DNA of 64,000 bases from contig CM036619.1 of NCBI GenBank assembly GCA_020746105.1, positions 69,615,635-69,679,634 on the forward strand, read 5' to 3'. A program made the position numbers and the translations under genes. This document shows, piece after piece, positions 21,867 to 34,497 of this stretch (the stretch's first letter is position 1; each line of letters starts with the position of its first letter). Under the pieces are notes generated by a model that made no database searches, was not told the origin of the DNA, and saw only the letters and a list, made by a program, of their open reading frames with translations. The DNA comes from Trogon surrucura (lineage: Eukaryota > Chordata > Aves > Trogoniformes > Trogonidae).

Positions 21867-24800
21867 TTGAATATTTTTGTAATCACTTACTATGCCTCAG
21901 AACTAGGGGGAAAAAAAAAAAAAGATAGATATGTTTGGTAAGGACAGAACGGCAGTTCAAAAGTTACCTGGTAACTGCACACCTGCCTGGTAATGACTGC
22001 TAATGGGCCGGAAAAGCACCCTAACTAGGACAAGAAAGGAATCAGGCAAGGATTAGATTGCTCCCATAACCGAGAGGTTTAAGATCCCACTCTATTTTCA
22101 CTAAAAGAACTAGCATTTTGTTTGGGCATGTGGGCACTACCATGTCTTGCAATAATGACAGTGACACAAGCATCAGTCCCCTGAGCAACCCATCTGTGTG
22201 CTCCAGGTTTTGCTTCAGTTACCCAGCTGAGGAGAAGACTCAGAAGATGTCATACAGCAGACTCACAAAACTACCTGGTTGCTGAACAAGTACTGCTCTG
22301 GGTCTAGCTATTATGATGACTGTGATTTTTATAATCTAGTAAAACATAAGAGTTATTTTGTTTCCTAAGGGTGTTTTCCTTCACCTGGTTATGAGGACAT
22401 GATCAACACACTGATTTTAATGTAACAATAATATTAATTGATCATTTACTAGCACATAGGCAGACAATTGGTATTCTTGGTTGTGCATGTAAAGTCTGTA
22501 ATACTGGTAACGAAGGCTCAAGAGTGACTTAGTATAAAAAACTCATATCACAAGATTAATAAGAGACTGTTTATGTAACATAAAAAGAGCTCTTATCTCA
22601 TTTGCACAAAACCAAAATGAGCAAATGTCAGGAACACCCAAGGACATAAGGAAAGTATTTTTGACTGAAAACTGGTAAACTCAGGCTTCTGATGTTTTGG
22701 CCATCATCTACAGATCTGTACATTTTTTGAAGCAATAGGAGGTCATTACATTAAGGATTATGAAAACACCACAGAACTAACAAAGGGCTTGCTCATCAGC
22801 AGTATCTTCCTTCATTTTTTCTTGCTTTATTTTGCTCAGTGCAATTTTTCATCAATATCCTTTCTCTGCTGACAGTAAATGCCAAAATTAAAATAGAGTC
22901 ATCATGCTAACAGTCTTTGAGATCAAGAAAAAGATAAATCCAAACTATCATTGTTTCTCATTTTGACAAAAAGACATTCATTTAACACACTTTTTTTTTT
23001 TTTTATGTTGAATGTTTCTAACTGCAAGTTCCTCGGAGACATTTTCTGCCATTTGTTGCTTGCATACTAGCCATCAGTGCTCATGCACAGTCAGAAGTCC
23101 TGTTTTCCTGAAGATAAACACCCTCAAGGTGGTGAGGGTGACAAATTCTGCCAAAAAAAAAATATTATTTGGAAGACATTTGAAAGAATCCAGGTCAGTA
23201 TTTGGGCAACACCTCTTTCCTCCATAGCTTTTCACAAGCCATAATGGGGTGTCAAAATTAAGACTATCTACTTGTTCAGCTTCTTTGAACTAAGACTCAC
23301 CAAGTGACAAAGCAGTATTCTTTGGTTTGTTCCTCTGCTATTTGTGACTTCCTGGGGTTCTCATTCAAGCACTGGACAGGCCTAGGACTATTTAACTTCC
23401 AAAAGTCAGACAAGAAAAAAAAGGGGTTCACTTTGGCCACCTGGCCTCTGTAATACTGTGGATCACTAGTGGGGAGTAAACTGAGTTTTCTATGTCACTG
23501 ATATCTGCTTCAAGCATAAGAGAGCCCTATGTCCTCCTGGAAGTATGGTTTGTATTCCGTTAACAAAAATACCAGCTTCAGCCAAAGAAAATGTAATTAC
23601 AACATTGGACAGAATCTAGCATTTTTGGCTGAAAAAAGTAATTGCAATAATTACTTCATTAGTTAATTATAGTAGTTATTGGGCGGGGGGGGAGGCATGG
23701 GAACCTATTGTTTCTAACTCTCAGATAAACACTTCAGTCAGCAGCCTTCAGTGTTGCGCTCCCCTGTGGGTATAAAAATGTTGAAATCTACTGTCCACAG
23801 AGGAGCAGCTTCAACGAGATACCAGGGAGTACTCACCTTGGAATATCCTACATCTCACCAGTGAAGGTGCTTTCCTAGTACATCTCTTTACACCTCTTTT
23901 GCACTCCTTTTTCACCAGTTCCTATGCAGAACAAGTATATAAGCCCAGCTTTAAACAGTCCTAAACCCATGGGCTGCAAAGCAAGAAGTCTTCTCCACCC
24001 TCAACCTTGGGAAAAGAGCACTTTCCTCCCACTAAAAATATCCATCAATCTCTTTGTTTGCATTTCCTTCTGTCTGTCATTTCTGCAGTGGATTGAACCT
24101 TTTTAGGAAAATAAACAAATAAGAAATACAATTATATCACACAATTCATTCTCTTGCACATCAACAACAAATGAGACCAGTCTTGTAGAGACAGGAGCCT
24201 TGCTAACTAAAGACAGATCTTCTGAGGTTTTGCTTGTTGTGAAATCCATTCTTAATCATTTTTATCTAGTTCATTTTGTGGGAAAATGATATTGAAGAAG
24301 AATATAATAAAGCCAAATGGATGGCTAGGAAGAAGGATGCATAAGTAACATGATTCCACATTCTGGTGAGGTCAGGACTGAGGCCAGCAGAACTTGGGGA
24401 CTCCCATGGTGCCGGTTGCCCATTCTTGGGGTGCATCAGCTCCAGCAAAAATAGCTGCCAGGCCTGGAGGGGAAAATGCATCTCTGTCCTGCCTCCCAAC
24501 CTTGCTCCTTCACTGAAAGGGTCCCTGTTCCCTCTACACCACAATACCCAGCCTCCCTCAGGGTTGGCTTAGCCCATGTCTGAAGAGAAGGCATCTCCCC
24601 AGGGAATCTCCATGGGGCTCTGGTCCTGAGGAAGCCCCAGATGCTTCCCACCTGGGAAGGAGTGGTCCCACCCTAGCCCAGGCACCAAAATGTCTCAATA
24701 TAGCTCTGAAAATAATTTTTGATATATAACACACATATGGCATGACCTTCCCACTCACACTGCAGGACTTTGTCAAACAGTCAGTGGAATTACAGTGATG

Positions 24801-25788
24801 TAAAGCCTGCATAGAGGTAAGAGTAGGACTCCTTTCTGTCCTCTACAGCCTGATCATATGAGAAGCTGAACATTTCCTGCTAAGTGCTTAGTGCCCTCTA
24901 CTCACATCTATTTGATTTCAGTGAGAATTCAGCTAGCAGAGTTAATCTCTTACAACCTACTATTCTGATGCAATATGTCGCTCTCATTCAGGAAATCTGA
25001 ACTGAGTTTAGAAATTCCCAGGTCCCTCTGACAGTCAATAACTTACTATTTTAGTGCAATGAGCACATTAGCCCTGAACAGCTTGAGACTGCATTCTCCA
25101 TTGATCAGATAAACAATTTGTGAGATATTTTATTACAAAATGACGCACCAATTTAGCTATCTTTTCATCAATGATGTGCTTAAATTGGATGTGAAATGCC
25201 AAGAAAGTTGCCTCCCTAGGGTGCCATCAGTGAGAAATGTAAAGCAGAGGCTTTCAGTTAATATGGTTCATGTAGCAGAGTTTTACCTTTCAGTCAAATC
25301 AAATTTAAGTCTGCTGGTAATACATGTTTGACCTCCCATTATCTAAAACCATAAATTGCATTGTAGTGATCTGTTAATCTGGCCCTAAATCATCCAGCAA
25401 CCTTTACACCTTTTTGCAAATCATGGGGGTTTTCTTCTTCATTTTCTTATGAGTACAGATGATTACATCTCTGGCTTCTTGTGCCTACTCCACTCATTCA
25501 AGAACCCTTATTTCTGTTGAATATAAAATGCAGTATTGTTTCTAAATTCATTTAAGCACTGAAAACCACATTTTGTCTACCACTACTTTATTCCAGAGGA
25601 TAGCACAGGTAGTCTTAACAGTCTGCTTTAAGATTGCATCTCTGAATCACAAAAGAAATGGAAAATTAATCACATAGCATTTGTGATCATTTATCAAAAG
25701 TATCTAGGCCTGTGTTAGCATATTTACTAAGATAAATTTAATTAACTATTTTATGTCGCAGCCACCTCATGTAGCACTTCTACAATAG
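21867..25788. other. unique DNA; one GC-richer patch
   Basis: 24330-24690 is GC-richer than its surroundings and open on both strands; it might be an unrecognised LTR or repeat piece. 23577-23656 holds nested inverted repeats (see findings). 25030-25400 has an even, motif-rich texture and could be conserved. T16 lies at 22989-23004. No gene is supported. Confidence 0.4.
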
Positions 25789-25838
25789 TTTCGATATATA
25801 TTTCGATATATATTTCGATAACATTGTTCGATATATAA
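25789..25838 (+). repeat. 12-bp tandem repeat TTTCGATATATA
   Basis: Complete copies lie at 25789-25800 and 25801-25812, a partial copy follows at 25813-25820, and a further TTCGATATATA is at 25827-25837. It sits 30 bases upstream of a CR1 fragment. Confidence 0.85.
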
Positions 25839-25867
25839 CATGAGTAAACAGATAATACTGTTCACCT

Positions 25868-26100
25868 TCAACCTATCTTAGATTGGATATAGGAAAAATT
25901 TCTTGACCAAAAGGGTTGCCAAGCGCTGGAACAGGCTACCCAGGGAAGTGGTGGAGCCACCAGATATTTTTAAAAGATATGTAGATGTGACGCTTAGGGA
26001 GATGGTTTAGTGGTGGACTTGCCATTGCTAGGTTAAGTGTTAGAGTCAATGATCTTAAAGGTCTTTTCCAACCTAAATTGTTCCATAATTTTATGATTCT
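25868..26100 (+). mobile_element. CR1 LINE 3' end
   Basis: It starts in the end of ORF2 (GATATAGGAAAAATTTCTTG, then AGCGCTGGAACAGGCTACCC) and runs through the 3' region GGTCTTTTCCAACCTAAATTG to a TTTTATGATTCT tail, so it is plus-oriented. About 230 bases long and 5'-truncated. Confidence 0.9.
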
Positions 26101-26691
26101 CTTGCCATTACTTTTGAGAGAAGAAAGACATGGAAAACTACAAAAAGTATATGCATAACTATGGAAAATAAAGGATCTTCATGATACCTTCAGAAGGCAA
26201 GAGTCATGAGACTATGAGAAATGTCTTGTTTTACATAAAAAGCTAACTTTCAATTATTCACTATCATCAGACTTTTTAAAAATTCCTTTGGCTCAACATC
26301 CCCATGGCAGTGAGTTTTGCCAGCTTTTAAAAACCTGTTGCCAGGACTGTTGATTGCAGCCTGCAATCCAGACAAGAGTCCCTGGCACAGGACCGAGAAA
26401 AGTCACAGTCCCATGTGTTGGGCATTATGAACAGGCCAAGGGAGAGATGCATCATAATCAATGTCATGAGGCTAAGAGCTGAGATTCATAAAACTCATTT
26501 AATGATGTGGCTACTAAGCCTGCGTTAGATGGATCCACTTTCAATCTGAACTGAACAGAATATAGATTGCTCACATGCAAGAGGTTAATTAGCAAAGACT
26601 TGAGACTTTTAGTTCCTCTGCTTGTAAAAGAAAAAAAAATGAGTTTTGATTTCTCGCAATATAGTTTTTCCAGCCCTCTGAAATTTCTCAG
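26101..26691. other. unique DNA, possibly conserved in part
   Basis: 26390-26610 is even in composition with TAAT and AATTAGC-type motifs and no repeat. Nothing stronger can be said. Confidence 0.3.
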
Positions 26692-26936
26692 ATCATAGAA
26701 TCATAGAATTGTCAGGGTTGGAAGTGACCTTAAAGATCATCTAATTCCAAGTCCTCTGCCATGGGCAGCGACATCCCCCACTAGATCAGGCTACTCAGAC
26801 CCCATCCAGCCTGGCCTTAAAAACTTCCAGGGATGGGGCTTCCACCACCTCTCTGGGCAACCTGTGCCACTGTCTCACCACCCTCATGGTGAAGAACTTC
26901 TTCCAAATGTCCAGTCTGAACTGATCCCTCTCTTGG
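26692..26936 (-). mobile_element. CR1 LINE 3' end
   Basis: It begins with two copies of the complemented tail (ATCATAGAATCATAGAATTG), then GGGTTGGAAGTGACCTTAAAG, CCATGGGCAG and TCTCTGGGCAACCTGTGCCA. This is a textbook avian CR1 3' end in minus orientation, retaining the last ~70 codons of ORF2 before truncation near 26936. Confidence 0.95.
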
Positions 26937-29437
26937 GAATGGAGCTACCTCTGAAAAACAGGGCTGTCAATCAGACAGGAACTCAGACAATGGATTTTTC
27001 AGTTGAAGATCAAGAAGCAATACTGTTAGTTATTCCAAAAAATAACATTTCAGAGTTATTCCCTGTAATAATTCACATTAACAACCCTTTATCTCTTATC
27101 TTTAACCTTGATTGTCACTGCTTAGTACAAAAATCAAACACAGAAAAACAAAATCAAACTAGTAAAACAGGTTCTGGCTTCCTTTGCTTTTTAATACAGC
27201 TCTAATGAGTCTTCTTTACATTGCATCTTCCCCCTGTGTCACCAAGGTTACCCAAGAACTAGAAAGAAAGGCAGCAGTACATGACATCATGTATAGAAGA
27301 GTTACGTGGCTTATAGCTGATTCATAGCTTATAAACAGTTTTGCTAAAACTCAGATGCAACACCTGTAAGCACCTTCTTTGGAATTTTATGTTATGATCA
27401 CAAATGAGTAATTAGGATAAAACAGTTGTTACATGTTATTTTTCAAGAAATTAGGAGGGGTGGGAGGGACCTAGGAATTGTATTTAGTATTCATAACAGT
27501 TTAACATTTGCTGAGTGGCTGTGCAGTGGGGCTAACATCAAATGCTAAAAAAGATCTGTGGTGTGAACTCAAAGCATCATACTGCTCTTTAATAAAAGCC
27601 CCATGACAATACAAAAATAAGAAAATATTATAGTCTTTTAATTTATCTTTTTGATTTGGTGTCATCAGACTATATTTTCAACTTCTTCCCAGCACTAGGA
27701 AGACTGAAAACATTCTCACATTTCTAAACAAAAGCTGAAATGACAACATAATCACTTATCTCTGGGAATTAAGGCTTGAAATAAACTCATTGATGAACTG
27801 CTACTAAACAATATTCTAGTAGCACTATCAACTAACGATCAACCACACTCCAGTACAAGCTACAAAACTCAGATCTGAAGCTGAAAGCTCAGTTCTCAAA
27901 CGCGTGCGGTTGCTGGGTCCCACTTTAATCTGTGAGTGTCCTTTTTGGCCTCAGGCACACTCAGTGTAGAGACAAACCCCATTTCAGAGAAAGGGACCCA
28001 CCACCAACAGGCACCTACAGCTCCTAATGCAACGATACTACTGAATTTACAGCTTCTCTACCAAAGCACTGGAAAGGTTTGGTCCTGGAGAGCAGACCAT
28101 AACGCCAGCATTTATTTAAAAGTTAAAAATCACTTTTATAGCAAAGATACTGCTCTTTTAAATTTGACAGATTGAACTCAGATAAAAGTCTTCTAAAGCA
28201 TAAACCTTCTACCTAACGTCACTCTTCCAAAAAATGGTAGATTACCTCAACTCCCAGACATACAAAAAATCAAAGATCTATTGCCACAAAACACATACAA
28301 AACCAAACTAAAAGTGAAGCCATAATTACGACCTTATCTTCACAAAATGGGACAGAAAATCATTATCTAGAAGACACTGGAAGTATTTAACACGAAAAAT
28401 ACAAGTTTCTCACCCTCAGGCTGACACCAGTAATAAAATCTTTGTCTTTTTATTTAAAAAATATTATTGTACTTGTCTGTATGGAAAAAACATTCAGTAA
28501 AAACAAAGAGATCTTGTAAAATTATCTGTAGTTTTAAATGTAGCAAAACACACCTGGCAGATTTATTATGTCAGTAGTCAGAGGAGATTTTCTGAAAAAT
28601 TGCCAGAAGTTTTACAAAACTATTACATTTTCTGCGATGTTCTCAAATTCAGAACAGACTACTTATGAAAGCCTTGCAGGTTTGGGATGTGTTTTTTTCA
28701 TTATTAGATTTAGCATTTATTATAACCAAAAGTGATCTTATTTTTATCTACATAGTCTGGTTTTGCTGCGTCCTTGCAAATTTCATAAGACTCTCTTTCA
28801 ACTAAACGATCTGAATTTTCTATTCATACACTCAAGACTGCAATCATAAGAGCTATTTGAAAAATTATATCAGGGGCAAGAGCAGACAAGAATTCATTCT
28901 TTTGTAGGCTATGAAAGAGGAAGACATTTATTGTCATTCTTATAGGGGAGGGAGGTTGTGACAATAAAAGGTAAATGACACCCACGGGTTTCAACTGCCT
29001 TGTCAAAAGCTGGGTTTGTTCTTAGAAAAACATGAAAATCGTCACACCTTCTTACGGTTTTGCAGCTGTCACTTATATTCAGAAACTCAGGCATATGTTT
29101 TGATTTATTTTGTTTGGTACCAAATTAAATTAGAAATATTACACCTACTTATGAACAAACCAGAACACAGGTATTTAAATCTGCAAAGACTGAGTGTTCA
29201 CATGGTCTTAATAATGTTAAGTCAGTCATACACGTGGGCATGCAGCAGACTGAGTAGCACCTTTCCAAATGGTTCAAATGGTATCAGTGGTTATTATCCA
29301 GCCTCTGGGGTGAGGCAGCTCCTAACGCTACCCAAGGTGTCAGAATCTGACCCATAACTCTTTCTGTTTGGATAGATAAAAAACAAAAAAGCATTATCTC
29401 TACCCAGCATATACAGAGGCATGACCATGAATTAAGT
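26937..29437. other. unique DNA, nothing recognised
   Basis: Ordinary AT-rich sequence. Open frames at 27936-28175 and 29016-29357 (+) show no domain. No RNA gene or repeat was recognised. Confidence 0.45.
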
Positions 29438-29624
29438 GACACCAGTTTAGCTCAGTGGGTTGAACATGGTGCTTGAAACACCAAAGGTCGCGGGTTCGAT
29501 TCCCGTTCGGTTCTCACGTGTTGCCTGACCTAGTCGAGAGGTGGCGCCCCTGCCCACAACAGGGAGGTTGGATTAAAATGATCTCTGAGGTCCCTTCCAG
29601 CCCAGGCCACTCTATGATTCTATG
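29438..29624 (+). mobile_element. tRNA-Ile-derived SINE with CR1-like 3' tail (TguSINE1-like)
   Basis: The first ~75 bases resemble a tRNA-Ile gene: TTAGCTCAGTGGGTTGAAC, GTGGTGC-like anticodon-arm remnants, and GGTCGCGGGTTCGATTCCCG. The tRNA is decayed, with the anticodon region reading CTTGAAA, so it is not a functional tRNA gene. After an unrelated ~50-base body comes a CR1 3' end: GGTTGGATTAAAATGATCTC, then GGTCCCTTCCAGCCC and TCTATGATTCTATG. A SINE with a tRNA-Ile head and a CR1 tail is described from passerine birds, where it would be moved by CR1 machinery. No target duplication is visible, as expected for CR1-type insertion. Confidence 0.85.
29446..29503 (+). promoter_or_regulatory. 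internal pol III promoter, A and B boxes
   Basis: Box A is TTTAGCTCAGTGGG (29446-29459) and box B is GGTTCGATTCC (29493-29503). Box B is a perfect match to the GGTTCGANTCC consensus; box A has lost the initial TGG-type start but is otherwise good. Confidence 0.7.
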
Positions 29625-32600
29625 GGAAAGCTCTCTATAACCATCTTCTGGAAAAGACCTTTGGTTTTGTGTGGTCTCTCACCTTTGTAATTTGTTGCAA
29701 CTTTTTACGCCAAGCAGGGATGAAGCATCCTGGTTATAGACTTACCTTCTCCTTGTTCCGTCCAACTCTGCCTCCCAAAGAATGAGACACACCCTAAAAA
29801 GCACCAACTTTTGCTTCCAGCCATCACAAAAATGCTGACAGGCTGCCAAGCTTCAACATGAATGTTCACAGTCCCTTCTGACGTTGTCTCCAAACTATCA
29901 CTCTCAGCCACAGGTGTAGACACTTAATGGAGAACAGATGGGGCAGATGGGCTCACAAGAGAGTGTAATAGAGCTGGCATGGGTCACCATCCTTGTCACT
30001 CCCCCAGCCCAGATTTCAGGCATGACATATTGTCCCCATTCTTACTGAGGTATCTCAGAAGGAACTGCAAAATGCCATCTTCCAGCGGAAGACAGGGAGG
30101 ATCTCTCTTTTGATACACAATCATGTAATAGTTTTTTCCACATCATAACCAGCTTGAAAGATCTGAGGTATAAAAATAGCAGAGACACTTTTTTGATTCT
30201 TTTCACTGGGAAACGTGAGTTCATCAGCACCTTTGTACAGAGAAAGGCTATCAATACAGAAGATTGACATCAGCAAGGGTTTCTCCTGTACTAAGTGAAA
30301 GTATGATTCAATGATAGCAAAAGAGTCTGTCTCGGCACTTACTTACAAAGGATATACCTGTTCTCCCCTTCGAACTGATCTATACTACTGGATGTTATTC
30401 TAAAATTTAGTCTTTTTTTTGATAAAAAAAAAAATCAATGTTGTATAGTTGTGTTCAACAAATATATGCCATTCGACTTCATACCACTATGCCAGACACA
30501 AATATTATTCAGTTTAGAAATTAATAAAATTGAAGCTAGAACAGCGCTCATGTATATGGGTAGGCAGGGAACTATTAGTGAAAAAAAGACACAGAGTACA
30601 TTCTAATATCACTGCACGTCAAACTGCTGCACTACACAAACAGCTCAGGTTTTGTATTAACATATGACCAGATCCATTGGGAAAATAATTTAAGCAGAAA
30701 GTTGAAATGATGACTGGGAACTGTGTAAAAGCATTTCACTACAAGTCTGAAAAGCTTCTGCCTGAAGCAATTAAGAAAGATGTCTTTACCAGTTAAAACT
30801 ACCCTAAGAGGTATGACAGCAGCTATGAAAGTATTGCTTGCTGAATAAAGAAACAAGAAACTGATGATAAATATAAATCAGAGTGTAGGAATCCTCGAAA
30901 ATTGATAAGAGAAGCAAAACAATTCAATCTATCATTATGCCAGAGCTAAGAACAACTTAAAGGCATATTTCTCCACAATTAAGACAGAAAACAGTCATAT
31001 AATGGTGCCTCCAGAAAGTTATAGCTCAATATATGGAAAAAAAACAGATGATACCCATACCTGCTAAAACTATACACTGCGCCTGTTGAATTGCTGGGGA
31101 AGCTCCAAAAGATGGGGGAAAAGTTCTGATGATATCTTAAGAGACAATAGAAAGCTGAAAGAAAAATATATCTGTCAGTGGACAAATGGCTGGACTCTGA
31201 ATAATGAATTTAACTGAGGTAATAAAATTCACGTTGATGAGTATGGGAGTATGAAAAATCAAACATTAATAACTTAATGCTTCTTTTTGCAAAAAAAAAA
31301 TACTGATTGATAAAAGTAGTAAGGTTAATGAAACATACATTGCCAAGATGATATACTTTAGCACAAGTATAATTGCTTCTAGGTAACTGGTGCCTGATTC
31401 TGTGTCCAACTAGATAAACTGGTTCGTCTGAGAAATACCAACAAAATACATGAAGGCACATCTTGCAAGTAAATTAATCCAGACCCGCTGCAGATCCACA
31501 GTGATCTTTTGCTTGCCTTTGCGACTAAATGATGCATTTGTTCTCTCACCTCTAGATCTGTTCCTGTTCCGGCTTTGAACTGCCTGCAGCCATCGGAGAC
31601 CTACAGCTGATGAGGAGAACAGAAGACAGGGCAGCAGAATTCTGAAGAAAACAGGAGAAAAGGCCAAAGCTACCAAGCTCTATCTTCTTCCTCCTTTTCT
31701 CCCTCTGATACATTACTGGAAAAAAGTGAGAGAAAAAGAAAAAAAAAAAGAATGAAATGCTAATCAGAACTTGTTTTTTGCAAACAGAGTCAAAGGAAGC
31801 TTGAAGCTTCTGACATCATTAAGAAACACACTGCGCTAGAGCAGTAGCACTGGGGATGCTGGTAATGCTGCTCCCCCATGTCTTCTTGCTCCTTCTATTG
31901 CCAACTCCACTATCTTGCTGCCAAATCTTCCTAAGTCCCTGCAAAACAGAAGAGAAGAGAAAAGAAAGAACAATAGTGCAAGGGCATGGTTTCCAAATCA
32001 ACCTTCCACAGACTTTTTGCTTGCATTATTGCTTGCTCTGATGTAGTCTAGCCAGAGGCTGACTACAAATCACAATAGTCTAATAACTCCTTCCTCATTT
32101 CTCCACCCGTACCATTGCATTTTTGCATCTTTCCACTAACTGCATCAACACGTCATTTTGCCTTTCCTATCAGACTTCACCTTATTGCCGTGCTCTAGCT
32201 ATCAGATGTATGAGTCTACTTTGCTATCAAGCTCCCTCCTTTGTCTCCCAAGCCCTGCAGCCCCAAGCAGACGAAGACACAGACACACACACACTCCTCT
32301 CTGTCAAGCACCTGTCGTTCCCTCATTGCTGCTCCCTGACAACAAGAAAAGAAAAAACCCTCACAACATCCTGCTTTGCAGCCTACCTTTAAGCATATTT
32401 CTCTCATGATGCCTACAGATAACAGCAGTCCCCAGCGGCAAGGCAAGGAGTGGTCTGAGATTACTGAGGCGGTTAGCAGAGAAAGCAAGTGAACAAGTAG
32501 AAGTCACTACAATAAGGATACTCTCTTCCAAGAACAAAAAGGCTCTAACACACTGTAGCAGCATTAGGCACAGGTTTAATAAACTTAGTGAACTCATTTT

Positions 32601-33632
32601 CCCCAAGTGCTCTTGTGTGAACATGGCCTCTGCCTGCATTACAGCACTCACTCTTGTCAACATCCTCACAGCACATTTATCTGTTGCAGCCCTTGGTTGC
32701 ACCTGTTCTGAAATACTGCCTGTGAAATTTGTCTTTTCTTATGTGTCCACACAGTGTCTAGGGCAAGGTAGCTCCAATCCTTTACCAAGGTTCTTAAATG
32801 CTACTAACGATGGTAAAAAGTGACATTTTTAAGGAAAAACAACAAGCTCACCTTTATGCTTGGTTTCAATCCCATAGGGACTATGGTCTGTAGTACTCTT
32901 CCAGCACATGCTACTTTGCAGGCAAATTAAGTTTTACTCAGTGGATGTTTACTCTCCCTTTAGCCCCTGAGATACTGGACAAGTATAGTTTAAACATAAA
33001 TCTAAATTTTTTTCATTGGTTCTAGTCCATCTCTGTTTCCAACATCATAGAACATAAATCTGATCAGACAGCTTGGATAATATCATTGTTCACTTTATAG
33101 CCACGGCTCACCGTCACACTGGACAAGATCACACAGGGGATAAGGTCACGGAAACTCTCTGTGTGTCTTCTACCCTGTGATGTTATCAGGTACTCAACCC
33201 TAAAGCAATAGAAACACACTGATAAAAAGAGGGGAAAGGGAACGGTGATAATAAATCAACTCAACTGCAGAGAAAGTGCCAGGGAAAACAATATTGATTT
33301 TTTTTTTACAAGTCAGTGCACAGATTTGTCAGACAAAAGAATAGAGATGTCAAAACCCACAGAATCAAACACACTAATATTAAGAGAAAAACAATCCCAC
33401 TACCTACAAAATGCTAGAATGTGTGCATAGCGATGTTTATCAGGAATAGGAATGGTATTTTATCATACTCAGCAGATTTAAAGGAATTGTTTATACAATC
33501 TGTATTTAGCAGCTACTGTTTGCCCTTTACACTGATTTTACATTAAATCACTTTAGTCGGGTTAGGCAGAAAGGGAGTCAGAGTCCACTGCCTCTGGCCC
33601 AGTGAACAAAAGATGCTTCACTCCTCACCTCA
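29625..33632. other. mostly unique DNA, no supported gene
   Basis: Apart from a possible old CR1 piece at 30860-31130, no element was recognised. A CA-rich microsatellite-like patch lies at 32279-32294. Several open frames of 80-115 codons occur at 31410-31676 (-) and 32361-32702 (-), without similarity or splice context. Confidence 0.4.
30860..31130 (+). mobile_element. possible ancient CR1-like ORF2 fragment
   Basis: The order of degenerate words (AGAGAAGCAAAACAATTCAA, then TATGGAAAAAAAACAGATGA about 130 bases on) resembles the part of an old CR1 family ORF2 that lies before the reverse transcriptase. All frames are broken. Weak call; a translated search would decide. Confidence 0.3.
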
Positions 33633-33679
33633 GGGAGGTGACTCACTGGTCATCACCAGTGACCATGCAGTTACCTCCC
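33633..33679. repeat. 18-bp bulged hairpin, 4-nt loop
   Basis: GGGAGGTGAC (33633-33642) pairs with GTTACCTCCC (33670-33679), including one G-T pair. The inner arm TCACTGGT (33643-33650) pairs perfectly with ACCAGTGA (33655-33662) around CATC. A 7-nt bulge (33663-33669) lies on the 3' side. Confidence 0.75.
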
Positions 33680-34199
33680 CAGGTGGAAGGAAAGTATCTT
33701 GCTTCTCTTCAGTGACTTAGGGGAGCTTTCTTTGTGGAATCGCCACGTTACGTTCCTGGAAAATAGGGGATCGGTCAGGGTAAGTCAAGTACATAAGACC
33801 ATACTGGAGAGACAAGACATTTAAATTCCACTTCACTAGGGAAATGAAGTATTTAAATTATTTAACCAATTATCATAAATATAGTAGATAACATCATAAA
33901 CTTTGATTCTCTCACCAAAGGATCATAAGAAAATAGTAGTTGTATGAAATGCCAGGTATAAGAATAGAAATAACTAACAGTTCAGAACAGTGATTCATCT
34001 GCTACCTAACACTTAACTTTAATAAATTCAGAGAAACCAAGGTCAGAAGGACAATTACTTCAATTACTTCATCCCATGTAACACAAGTCTTTAAATTTCC
34101 TGCAGTTCCTTTTATTTGTATTCCTAAAACCTCTTTGGATAAATCAATTATTTCAGAAAGACACTCAGCATTTATTTGAAAACTTCATAAGGTGAGAAA
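33680..34199. other. unique DNA, nothing recognised
   Basis: AT-rich sequence without a repeat, RNA gene or coding signal. Confidence 0.45.
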
Positions 34200-34497
34200 T
34201 CACCAGTTCCACTCCTAATCTCTGCTAATGTTTCAGTGCTCTCACTGCTAAAAATTAGGACTAATTTATTATTCAAATTCTTATGCCTTTAACTTCCTGC
34301 CATTAATCTTTTCTCTCTCAAATTAGAGCACGTGATTTTCTCAGCATGAAGGTATTTGAGCATTATAACCACATCACATTCAAATCTTCTTTTATGAAAA
34401 ATAGATAGATTGAATTCCTTAAAATTCTCATTATAATTCACTTCCCTTGGCACGGAAGTTATTTTTGTGGCTCTTTTACTCAAGTCTTCCAACACTT
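34200..34497 (-). mobile_element. old CR1 LINE, ORF2 C-terminal relic
   Basis: The minus strand from 34495 reads Lys-Arg-Ala-Thr-Lys-Ile, then Phe-Asn-Leu-Ser-Ile-Phe-His-Lys-Arg-Arg and Val-Ile-Met-Leu-Lys-Tyr-Leu, aligning with the CR1 blocks RATKMI, LGLFSLEKRR and KYLKG. Beyond 34289 the frame is broken but still shows GRKLKA-like words. It is more diverged than the other CR1 copies, so probably an older family. Confidence 0.65.

Noticed and set aside
29438-29512. Functional tRNA-Ile gene
   Set aside because: The acceptor arms do not pair well, the anticodon loop is altered, and a CR1 tail follows directly, so it is the head of a SINE.
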